Source: Strigamia acuminata (lineage: Eukaryota > Arthropoda > Chilopoda > Geophilomorpha > Linotaeniidae). From it: a stretch of 64,000 nucleotides of DNA. Both the position numbers and the translations under genes were made by a program. The notes under the pieces are model-generated. The model was not told where the DNA came from and made no database searches. It was given only the letters and a program-made list of their open reading frames with translations. Below, in pieces: positions 52,409 to 61,636 of the stretch (its first letter is position 1; each line of letters begins with the position of its first letter). The stretch lies in assembly GCA_949358305.1 (NCBI GenBank), contig OX442314.1:55933369-55997368 (forward strand). Direction: 5' to 3'.

Positions 52409-53612
52409 CTAGTATTTGAAGATGTCCCCATCATATATCAGCAAATGCTTGTAAATGTGTAAAAGAAGATGGTAGAAAGATCAAATCTGCTAGAAAACGT
52501 TCTGGAAGACCCCTAAAATCTACAAAACGCGAGATTCGGATCCTCAAAACACTTGTTAGGAATCAACTAAAGCTCTCGACCAATGAATTACGCATTAAAT
52601 GGCAACTTGAACCAGGTATAACGATGTTAAAACACACTGTTTTACTGCAACTTAAAAGTATGAGCTATAGATCTGGAGTCCCAGGATGCAAATCATACAT
52701 AAACAACAAACAAATTCGTAATTAGTGTGCTTGAGCCATGGAAATGTGGAATTCGGTTATTTTCTCCGATGAATCAAGGTTCTGCTTGTCATTCGGGGAC
52801 CAGGGAGTCTGTGTTTGTCGACGAAAAGGCAAAGAAAATAATCCAAAATGTCTGAACACTTCTGTGAAGTATCCCATCAGCCTAATGATCTGGGTATCCA
52901 TATCCTCCACAGGCCCAGCTCAGTTAACATTCACAGAAGGAACAGTGAATGCTGGGAAATGTCAACAGATTCTCAAGAAAAGTCTATTGCCATCAAAGAG
53001 AAATTTTTATTTGGGCCGACAAGTACCTTCAAGCAAGATGGAGCACCCTTCCATATGACCAAGACCATAATGAAATGATTTAACACAAAAAAAATTACTT
53101 TTACCTTAGACAGGTAATTCACCAGATATGAATCTCATGAAAAATATTTGGCTGCTGATGTAGAAACGATTAAGAGCTCACAAATCCAGAAATGAAAGCT
53201 GCAATAACACAAGTGTGGGAATCAATCACCGCAGAGGATGACAAAAACTGACATCATCAATAGTGTGAAGGATTGCTGCAGTGATCAGGTGAAAGCACCA
53301 TCCCACCAAATACTGAGGTAAAACTCATTTAAAATGGTGGTTTTAATTTTTTTACTTCAAGTTTCTAAACTTTTGCAACAGGGAACACATATTTCCATAC
53401 TTTTGCTTTGGAACAGATGAAGAAAAATCATCATTTCTCTCTCATTTTTTATTTTTTTTTTAGTTTATACACTTTGTTTTAAAGCTGAATAAAAGAGCAA
53501 CAATGTGTAGTAACTCGTCATATTTGTCAATCATTTATTTGCACGCAACAAAAAAGAAAGAAAAAATAATTTTTGGAATCATTGATGTTTCCAAACTTAT
53601 GCTTTCCACTAG
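52409..53612 (+). mobile_element. Tc1-type transposon, 1204 bp
   Basis: Typical Tc1 length; termini CTAGT at both ends and a TA duplication (52407-52408, 53613-53614). It is inserted into a finger of the zinc-finger gene. Confidence 0.85.
52460..53300 (+). pseudogene. Tc1 transposase, degenerate
   Basis: The helix-turn-helix region (KRSGRPLKSTKREIR, LSTNELRIKWQLEPG) and the catalytic domain (VIFSDESRFCLSFGDQG, SVKYPISLMIWVSISSTGPA, QDGAPFH after a shift) are recognisable. Several stops and frameshifts interrupt it. Confidence 0.88.
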
Positions 53613-54235
53613 TATTAATACATACTGGGGAAAAACCATTCAAGTGTCATTTGTGTGAATATTCTTGTGTTTATAGTTGGACTTTAAAAACACATTTGTT
53701 AATACATACTGGGGAAAAACCATTCAAGTGTCATTTGTGTGCTTATTCCTGTATTACAAGTGATCAACTAAAAAATCATATTGCAATCCATACTGGGGAA
53801 AAACCATTCAAGTGTCATTTGTGTGCTTATTCTTGTGTTCAAAGTGGGGCTTTAAAAACTCATTTATTAATACATACTGGGGAAAAACCCTTCAAGTGCC
53901 ATTTGTGTGCTTTTTCCTGCGTTCAAAATGGACATCTAAGAAGCCATATTGCAATCCATACTGGGGAAAAACCATTCAAGTGTCATTTGTGTGCTTATTC
54001 TTGTGTTCAAAGTGGGGCTTTAAAAAAACATTTATTAATACATACTGGGGAAAAACCCTTCAAATGCCATTTGTGTGCTTTTTCCTGCACTCAATACGGG
54101 AATTTAAAAAGACATCTATTAACTCATACTGGGGAAAAGCCATTCAAGTGTCATTTGTGTGCTTATTCTTGTGTTCAAAGTGGGCAACTACAAAGTCATA
54201 GCCTGAAAAAACATTTTACTAAGCATACAAATTAA
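53573..54235 (+). CDS. C2H2 zinc-finger protein, 220 aa, seven fingers, 5' end replaced by Tc1
   Basis: Seven C-x2-C-x12-H-x3-H fingers with HTGEKPFKCH linkers, ending KKHFTKHTN like the 49.3-kb gene. The first 14 residues (MESLMFPNLCFPLV) come from the Tc1 right end, so the only available ATG is donated by the transposon. True zinc-finger coding begins at 53613. Whether it is transcribed is unknown; it is either a pseudogene or a truncated gene with a new start. The 3' flank is shared with the other two copies. Confidence 0.8.
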   Translation: MESLMFPNLCFPLVLIHTGEKPFKCHLCEYSCVYSWTLKTHLLIHTGEKPFKCHLCAYSCITSDQLKNHIAIHTGEKPFKCHLCAYSCVQSGALKTHLLIHTGEKPFKCHLCAFSCVQNGHLRSHIAIHTGEKPFKCHLCAYSCVQSGALKKHLLIHTGEKPFKCHLCAFSCTQYGNLKRHLLTHTGEKPFKCHLCAYSCVQSGQLQSHSLKKHFTKHTN

Positions 54236-54901
54236 AAACTTTTCCATTTGTTTATTACGTTTATAACTCTTAAATTCACCAAGGTTACTTAATTCCTAAT
54301 TTTATTTGTGTATTTCATTTTGGATTTTTAAAATAACATTATTACTTTTTTTAACTGAAAAGTTTAGAAAACATAAATGTGTTCAATTGTATTTTTTTTC
54401 TCGCTTAATTCCTCAATTTTTAAAACATAAACGAAACCTGTTAAACCCGAATTTCAAATTAAATGTAAAAACCTCTTTTCAGCTTACACCTTTTTGTGTA
54501 CTTTTTGTGTCTACTGCTCAAGTTTTAAGTCTTAAGTGAAAAAAAAAACAGCACAAATTCTTGCAGATTTAATATTTCTAAATCCTCAGTTAGGATTAAT
54601 TTGGCTCCAATAGGTCAACGTTGTATTGGTTTTGATAATTATAAATTGTTTCAATGCTAAGTTATCTGCATATTTGCATCTTTCAATGGATTCATAATAC
54701 TTGGGACAGAGCAAACACAAATCATAATGCCTGGGACGCATATTTTGTTGTATCTCTATTGGCTTTAATTACATCTTGAAGTTTTCTTGGCACAGAATGG
54801 ATTAAATCTGAACACTTCCGTGCTGGAAAGTTTTTCGGATTTCAGCAATGGAAAAACCCCGATACTTTTCCCTGCAAGCGACCGCTTCGTACGTACTCTT
54901 T
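54236..54901. other. Zinc-finger 3' flank, then unrecognised DNA
   Basis: 54236-54600 matches the 3' flank of the 49.3-kb gene. 54740-54850 (TTTAATTACATCTTGAAG, TTTTCTTGGCACAGAATGG) resembles the subterminal sequence common in Tc1 elements, consistent with the transposase scrap that follows. Confidence 0.55.
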
Positions 54902-55120
54902 TCAGTGACACGACGCACCATCTAACTGGTAAACAAAATCAGTCCCCACTAAATTAAACTGCTGAATCGAGAGTAAGTGTGACTTTTGCACGATGTTTTG
55001 ATATTTTACTGCATTTAAAGTTCCATCAATAATGTGTATGGTCCCTAAACCATGTGTGGTCATTAGACTTGTGTGCGTTGCCAAAATATCGTTATTTTTT
55101 TCCCCAATATCGCAACGCAT
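54902..55120 (-). pseudogene. Tc1 transposase fragment
   Basis: Minus-strand GLGTIHIIDGTLNAVKYQNI, then DFVYQLDGASCH: the catalytic-domain segment up to the second Asp (QxDGAxCH). The rest is missing. Confidence 0.8.
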
Positions 55121-55690
55121 TCATGCTGAGATAACGCATTAGCATCTCAAGTGAAAATGATCAAGTACTACAATCAGTTTAGGCTTCAAAACAACAAGTG
55201 TCTTTATTTTGCAGAGTTACAGCTTAGAAATGAATTCAATGAATGTTCGAATTGGCTAATCCCTAATCCGTGCTCTTTACATTATCTCGTTTTGAATTTC
55301 GAACGGTTACCAGTACACTCGGAGAGTTGGTCCTGACCACCTGCCCGTCTGTGTAATTATGCCGTAGAGGATGGTGGCACAATTTCCAAGTGCTTAACAT
55401 GAAAAAATTATAGCACGGGTTTCCTGGAGTCTTAAAATTGTTGGACCGAGAAGAAATACAGTTAAAGGAAAAAGAGCAGCACAGACTATTTACGAACGCG
55501 TGTAGTTGTTCCAATGCTTCAAAGGCACAGAAAGAACGCCTAATCTGGCTGTGGCCTCAGAAAGGAGGAGCGGCCAGACCGAGCTTACAGTCAAATAAAC
55601 AAACCAGTGATCAATTAATTGAATTGGAGAGAAGAAGAGGCTTATGAGAAGAGAGCTCTTATGATAACAAGTCAAAGCGCCAATTAATTG
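55121..55690. other. Stretch without recognised genes
   Basis: Short open frames on both strands (for example 55438-55647 plus) show no family signature. Confidence 0.5.
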
Positions 55691-55824
55691 TGCGCCAAAT
55701 AAAAGGTTGCAAACTAAGAGGTAAACTTTGGTCAGAATGAGAGGACCAATTACAAACAGTTAGAGTAGCCAATAGGACGCATTGGTGAATAATGATGAGA
55801 TGACTCATCAAAATGCATCACAAG
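55691..55824. repeat. Interspersed repeat copy 2
   Basis: Near-identical to 47861-47993, same orientation. Confidence 0.8.
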
Positions 55825-55841
55825 CCAAATGTAAATTAAAT

Positions 55842-56121
55842 AGGAGATGCAGACCACGCAGGATGCCTCGACACTCGGAGATCCACAACGGGTTACGTTT
55901 TCCTGTCCAACGGTGGAGCGATAAGTTGGAGTAGCAAGAAAGAGCCAACTGTAGCCACCTCCACAACAGATGCTGAATACATGGCGTTAACCATGGCAGC
56001 ACAAGAAGCGATTTGGATGAAGACTGCAGTGGATGAATTGCAACTCTCAAAAATTCCAAAACCTCTAAAGTTTTACCATGACAATCAGAGCTCGATAAAG
56101 TTGGGAAAAGACATGCAAATG
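55842..56121 (+). pseudogene. Copia RNase H fragment
   Basis: [56 protein letters not shown]: the copia RNase H domain, plus strand, without the rest of pol. Confidence 0.88.
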
Positions 56122-56348
56122 TAATACACGTGCCTAATTTTGTCTCCTACTCCATTAGATGCAAATAACATACATTCACAAATAATCTCAACAGTTTATG
56201 AGGTTGCTTTTTACTAGATTTCGTTGATTGTTGATCAACAGTTCCACGTGTGTTTACTTGTTGCTGTAGTAACTATTGTTTGAAATTCAGAACTGGCCAA
56301 CTTAACCTAACGAAAATCTCCAGAGTGAATATTGTCACAGCATCGAAA

Positions 56349-58953
56349 ATGCAAACATTAAAGAATATGTCCATGAAAACCTTTTTAGGGCTTATAATTC
56401 AACGTCCTGTGGAAGAAATGGAAGGCGATCGAATGAGAACCACGCTGGAATTAATTGATTACTTCGATAAAGTCAGTTCTGGACAGGCCCGGCGGGATAC
56501 CGGCATATTCCGGATGATTCGTGGCGCTGTGAAGTCGTTTTTTCATTTACTTTGGCCTTCTAACCGGATCGGATTTCTGTGTGGTGTCGGTAAGTATGTA
56601 CCCGGTCCAGCCATGTCACGAATTTATGGATTTTTTTTTGGAAATATTAATGTGAAATTGTTGGATTTAGCTCGTTATGTACGTGTACAAATGCTGATCT
56701 TCTTAAATTTTCCGGAGTTTTGGGACAGAAGTATTCGCGAGCCAGGGGCGTGGGACGTCGCTCTGTTTGTAGACGAAAAGCAGAAAGAACTGATGTTGCC
56801 ATTTATGAGTCCAAATTTTGATTTGGATTTTTTGCTTCGGGTTTGTGGCCACAAGTTGAAGGTGAGTGGGCAAAGAGAAGTGTTCGCACGCAGTGATGGG
56901 ATTTGACATGATAGGGAAAAGATAATCAGAAAAGATAACGAATTATTAGTTTATTACGTTAATAAAAATTGGTCTGAATATTGTGTATTATGTATTAACA
57001 GAAAAGAGTGTTTTCATGCAAAAATGGCATTTTGAGGTGCAAAATGGCATCTTGTGGGGCAAAAATTGCATTTTCTAAAAAAAATTGCATTTTGCAATAA
57101 AAATTGCATTTTGTAATAAAAATTGCATTTTCTAACAAAAATTGCATTTTTTAACAAAATTGCATTTTTTAACAAAAATTACATTTTCTAACAAAAATTG
57201 AATTTTCTAACAAAAATTGAATTTTCTAACAAAAATTGAATTTTCTAACAAAAATTGAATTTTCTAACAAAAATTGAATTTTCTAACAAAAATTGAATTT
57301 TTTAACAAAATTGCATTTTCTAACAAAAATTGCATTTTCTAACAAAAATTGCATTTTCTAACAAAAATTGCATTTTTTAACAAAATTGCATTTTCTAAAA
57401 AAAATTGCATTTTGTAATAAAAATTGCATTTTAATAAAAATTGCATTTTCTAACAAAAATTGCATTTTCTAACAAAAATTGCATTTTCAAACAAAAATTG
57501 CATTTTCTAACAAAAATTGCATTTTCTAACAAAAATTGCATTTTCTAACAAAAATTGCATTTTCTAACAAAAATTGCATTCTCTAACAAAAATTGCATTC
57601 TCTAACAAAAATTGCATTTTCTAACAAAAATTGAATTTTCTAACAAAAATTGCATAAAAACATTTCTTAATACAAAAATGCTGAATGAATTGTACACGAG
57701 AAATTTGCATGCACACTAATGTTAAATCCAAAAAAACATGCACATTCAACAACCCATTTCTGTTTGCGACATATACAGAAAATTTGTTTTACTTCTACTA
57801 ATTTTATCTATTCGTCCAGAATCTAAAGGAGTTAGTACTACCCCCCTCATTTACACTGACAACCACCACCTCCAAACAAATGTGCCACACTTTGCCAAAT
57901 CTCCAAATACTAGACATTTCTTTCTCCAACGTTGAAGACGACGCGGCGACCTACATCGCTCGACTGCCACTCGTTGAGTTTAGGACCTTTAGAGCAACGG
58001 AGGAGTTCGTACGGATACTTTGCTCACAACACTCCACACTATGCAAAACCTTGAAAATAGCCGGGTTTAACAATGAACTTTCAATGGACTGCTACTACTC
58101 GATCTTGAACAGGATGAAATTGATCACACATTTGGACACTCACCATTCCAAATGGCTCCGCCGATCGCAGCAATACAATTTGAAATTCCTGAATTTGATT
58201 CACCCTCACGACGACATTGAGGAAAAGCTGGAAATAGGCGCGCACGCGTGTTCTAAAGTTAGCAAAATCCAAATCACTCCTCGTCTTTTCACCCTAAAAA
58301 TGCTGCAGAGTTTGAGGAAATTCAAGCATTTGAATACCTTGACTGTCGACATGCGTTTTGACTCGGACTTGAACATAGCGGAGGAAAATGACACGTTCGA
58401 TCGAGTTTACTTGCGCGATTTGCGCTTTGATAAGTTGGTGGAATTCGGCCTGACCGATCCCCACGACCGTTGGGTGACCTCCGGATATTTGTACGAATTG
58501 TTGGCTATGTGTCCCAAACTGGAGAAACTCGGTCTGTTCCAGTGCTCCGGATTCAGTAATAAAATCGCGCACGAGTTGGCCGACGTGGTGGCGAAGAAGA
58601 ACACTCGACTGGCCCCGCGGGATTCCGGTTATTCGTCGGCGGCCCGTGCCGCTGTGAATTTTTTTCCTCGTTTGTTCAGATCTGCCAGTCCGGTGCGGAA
58701 ACTCACTAGTTTGGAAATTGATAGATGCAACTTGTTGGGGCCGTCGGCGATCGAGGATTTGTTAAAAATCGATTCTTTGGAGGAGTTGATGGTGAAATTG
58801 CAAATTAATGAGATGAGAAGGCAATATTTCGACGTTAGTGCGATGCAGTTAATGGCTGAAAAACACGGAGTGAAGCTGAAATTGAAATTTGAAGACCCGC
58901 CCCATGATGCACTTGTAGATAATGTTGACGACGGTGGCAATGATGGCGCCTAA
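56349..58953 (+). CDS. Two-exon gene, unrecognised protein with leucine-rich-like C-terminal half
   Basis: Exon 1 is 56349-56861, ending at AAG|GTGAGT; exon 2 is 57820-58953, beginning after TTCGTCCAG. Both borders are in phase 0, and the joined frame is about 548 codons. Exon 1 (MQTLKNMSMKTFLGLIIQRP, FDLDFLLRVCGHKLK) has no family I recognise. Exon 2 has irregular leucine-rich segments (LPNLQILDISFSNVEDDAAT, LLAMCPKLEKLGLFQCSGFS, VRKLTSLEIDRCNLLGPSAI) as in F-box/LRR-type proteins, but no F-box is evident. An acidic tail ends the protein. AATAAA lies at 59007. The start could also be the in-frame ATG at 56250. The 958-bp intron is mostly a minisatellite. Confidence 0.7.
57020..57655. repeat. 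19-bp minisatellite in intron
   Basis: Roughly 33 units of AACAAAAATTGCATTTTCT with variants (TTGAATTTTC, TTGCATTCTC). AT-rich, no coding. Confidence 0.95.
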
Positions 58954-59006
58954 CGAGTTGTCAGTGTCTGTCTGCATTGCATTAATTCGATTTGTTTGTA
59001 TTCGAA

Positions 59007-59012
59007 AATAAA
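59007..59012 (+). terminator. Polyadenylation signal of the two-exon gene
   Basis: AATAAA 54 bp after the stop. Confidence 0.55.
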
Positions 59013-59166
59013 AATTGAATGTGCCGTGTTGTCGAACAAGTGTCGTATGTAGATCCGGAACACACCTTGTTGTGAAATCATGTCTGAATTTAAACAGAAT
59101 TCAATATTTATCAAATTTATTGTCAATAAAAGCAACTATAAATAAAGTTGTGCATTTATTCAACAG

Positions 59167-59232
59167 ATGTATGAGTCCAAGTTTTGATTTGGATTTTTTT
59201 CTTCTCGTTTGTGGCCACAGGTTGAAAGAGAG
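59167..59232 (+). pseudogene. Duplicated exon-1 end of the two-exon gene
   Basis: MSPSFDLDFFLLVCGHRLKE matches MSPNFDLDFLLRVCGHKLKV at the end of exon 1 upstream. Only this piece is present. Confidence 0.75.
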
Positions 59233-59838
59233 TAGACAAATGGAATTAGCTTCACATACAAGTTGTCTTTTTAACAGAAAAGGGTATTTTCTAGAACGAC
59301 TGAAATTTTCCCGCTACCTAGAACGGCCAAAACCGGTCATAATGACCAATTGAGAAAAAAAAATAATAAATTACCGGTAATGTGCAATAATGTAAAAAAT
59401 ATATATATTTTTTATGAATGACTAGATGTAGTTTAATCATCTATATCGGGGATCAGATCTATCCAAAATTGCATGTGTTTGAAATCAAAATTTGTTTCAA
59501 TTTTATCAGGTTTTATAAAATCCATCAATTTTCGTTTGACGCATGTTTCGCATGTTTCGGAACGAGTTAAAGATCATCAACGTTCTCCTTCTATGCATTG
59601 CAGTGAAGCCAAGGCGGAGTTTGTAGTAAGTAGTAAATAGTAAATAGCTTGATTTCAGTGAAATCAATCTACATTTACTTGCGACGCATGAGTCGTGTCG
59701 TGACTGGAGTGATGCATCGTAAATTTATCAAAACATTTGCGCATCAAATACGTACACCCATCGTACGTTACGAGTGCGCCGTTCACAAAACTTGACAAGT
59801 GTATGAAAACGTCCATGTGGCGTTAGATTATTTTTGAC
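59233..59838. other. AT-rich intergenic stretch
   Basis: No gene recognised; it holds the upstream region of the next gene. Confidence 0.5.
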
Positions 59839-59846
59839 TATATAAA
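59839..59846 (+). promoter_or_regulatory. TATA box
   Basis: TATATAAA 59 bp before the ATG at 59905, suitable for a start site near 59870. Confidence 0.6.
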
Positions 59847-59904
59847 CCCCTCTGTGTCTTCCATTAAATTGGTTATCTAACAACAACAACAACAACCGAT
59901 CAAC

Positions 59905-60411
59905 ATGCAGAATTTTCCGAACGGCATGCAGAATTACGCCGGTCAGTACAGACCGAACGGCATGCAGAATTACGCCGGTCAGTATAGACCGAACGGCATG
60001 CAGAATTACGCCGGTCAGTATAGACCGAACGGCATGCAGAATTACGCCGGTCAGTATTTTCCGAATGGCATGGGGAACCTCGGCGGCCAGTATTTTCCGA
60101 TCGGCATGGGGAACCTCGGGGGTCAGTATTTGTCGAACTCGCAGAACTCCCAGAACGACGGAAACAACGGTGGTCAAAGGCAAAATCGATTTAATAATCA
60201 GCACCGATTTAATAATCAGCACCGATTTAAAAAGACTCAATTTCCGAATAATCGGGCTGGCAAGCGGGCTTTGAAACGGGCCGTCGCAGAGGCTTTCGCA
60301 AATGCCGCAGCGCAGGGCGGACCGCCGGCACCGCTGAGATCCCCACCGCCGCCGCCAGTACTGCCGAGACGCCGGCCACTGCCGCCGCAGCACCGCAAGC
60401 CGAACTGCTAG
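59905..60411 (+). CDS. Gly/Asn/Gln-rich repeat protein, 168 aa
   Basis: Intact single exon. Residues 5-75 are six tandem 13-residue repeats (PNGMQNYAGQYR/F, the last two PxGMGNLGGQYF). An Asn/Gln/Arg stretch follows (RFNNQHRFNNQHRF), then an Ala/Lys/Arg helix-like segment (NRAGKRALKRAVAEAFANAA) and a Pro/Arg-rich tail (PPPPPVLPRRRPLPPQHRK). No signal peptide or membrane segment. Prion-like low-complexity composition with a basic tail suggests RNA binding or a structural role, but that is inference. A TATA box and an AATAAA signal (60429) frame it. Long minus-strand frames here are shadows of the repeat. Confidence 0.75.
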   Translation: MQNFPNGMQNYAGQYRPNGMQNYAGQYRPNGMQNYAGQYRPNGMQNYAGQYFPNGMGNLGGQYFPIGMGNLGGQYLSNSQNSQNDGNNGGQRQNRFNNQHRFNNQHRFKKTQFPNNRAGKRALKRAVAEAFANAAAQGGPPAPLRSPPPPPVLPRRRPLPPQHRKPNC

Positions 60412-60428
60412 CCGAACAGTTGTAAAGA

Positions 60429-60434
60429 AATAAA
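60429..60434 (+). terminator. Polyadenylation signal of the repeat-protein gene
   Basis: AATAAA 18 bp after the stop codon. Confidence 0.55.
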
Positions 60435-60829
60435 AATGTTGTAATCTAGGTTTTTTTTTTGTAATTTTTTGTAATAATAATAAAATAAATAATAATAAAA
60501 AAATAATAAAATAAAAATTTGCAATATTTAATCCAATTCCTTCCAAATAATAGACATGACATTGATGAAAATGACGGTGACAAAAGTCAGGAAATGATTG
60601 ACCAGTTTGTGCATTTTAGTTTATTGGAATAATCAAAGTTAGATAAAATGTTAAGATGTTAAAATGTTAGATAAAATGTTTTATTGACAGTTGGGGTGCT
60701 GCGTCTTATGATCGTCTGGAAAATACGGTAATCATTATTTTATAATCGTCAGTCTGTCTGTCTGTTGGCAAATTTAGGTTAACTAGAGAATTATATTTTT
60801 TCTGAACAAAGGAAAACCATTGATTACAC
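60435..60829. other. Intergenic stretch
   Basis: AT-rich, with a short duplicated phrase (AAAATGTTAGATAAAATGTT). No gene recognised. Confidence 0.5.
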
Positions 60830-60939
60830 CCAACGTTCATTGCAATGAGCAGAGATACTCCTAGAGTGAGTCCCAATGCATTTCCAATGTCGGAAATCAG
60901 AGCTCCAAACGAATACACTAATTCTTCCTTTATAAACTC
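60830..60939 (-). pseudogene. DEG/ENaC channel TM2 exon, copy 2, cut by Gypsy-B
   Basis: Minus-strand EFIKEELVYSFGALISDIG then NALGLTLGVSLL, close to copy 1 at 48.2 kb. The Gypsy-B LTR begins at 60940 within the homologous region. Confidence 0.65.
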
Positions 60940-61551
60940 TGTGGTGACCACGAGGTCACAAAAGTGTTTTAATAATTTATAATTCAATAAATAATGATTT
61001 TAGTATTCATAATAAAATATTGTCAGATCATTACGGGAAAACTAGCTATACTAGTTTTACCGTTTCTGCGGGACTGACGTGACAACGTCATGAATTTGCA
61101 TAATTCTCCGAATTTAGGCAAATACGTCATTTCCGGTCCAGCCAGTATTTAAACCCGTGTCTGACCGGAAACCCCCCACTTTATAGATACCAGAGCAACA
61201 TTAGCATCACCACCTCACCGTCAGGCCGTTTTACCGGATTGATAGAGGATCGATGCCCGTTGCCAAATTCATCTATAAACCACAGTCACAGATATTTATC
61301 GTAGCAATACTACGATAGTAATATCTACCGAAGCGAAGCGTTTGCGAACACGTGTTTCGCCAGACGCCATTACCCTAGACAACAGAAGCCACGTGTAAGA
61401 CTGCCGTGCAGCAACAAATCGTATCCGCCGACAAGGATCCGAGACCACAACATTGTTAAGTATATTTGTATTATATTACAAGTGTGAAATAAAAGGTTAT
61501 TATTGTAAGATATTGTGTTAAGTTTATTTACCGGAAACCAAGGTTACGACA
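60940..61551 (+). repeat. Gypsy-B 5' LTR
   Basis: 612 bp from TGTGGTGACC to TTACGACA. It contains a TATTTAAA (61146) and AATAAA (61488), the expected promoter and polyadenylation signals. The partner LTR is outside the window. Confidence 0.82.
61146..61153 (+). promoter_or_regulatory. TATA-like box in Gypsy-B LTR
   Basis: TATTTAAA about 400 bp before the LTR end, with AATAAA at 61488-61493 downstream. Confidence 0.45.
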
Positions 61552-61553
61552 CG

Positions 61554-61571
61554 TGGGGGCCCGTCCGGGAT
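61554..61571 (+). other. Gypsy-B primer binding site (tRNA-Pro)
   Basis: TGGGGGCCCGTCCGGGAT differs at one base from the complement of the animal tRNA-Pro 3' end; two bases after the LTR. Confidence 0.8.
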
Positions 61572-61636
61572 AGTTTGACTAATCAGACTATTTTAAATAA
61601 ACATATCTTACGGTTTGACATTTGCAAACTATCAAA

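Noticed and set aside
59728-60546. 272-aa minus-strand ORF with VRSILTGVILHA repeats
   Set aside because: Antisense shadow of the plus-strand repeat-protein gene, which has the TATA box and polyadenylation signal.
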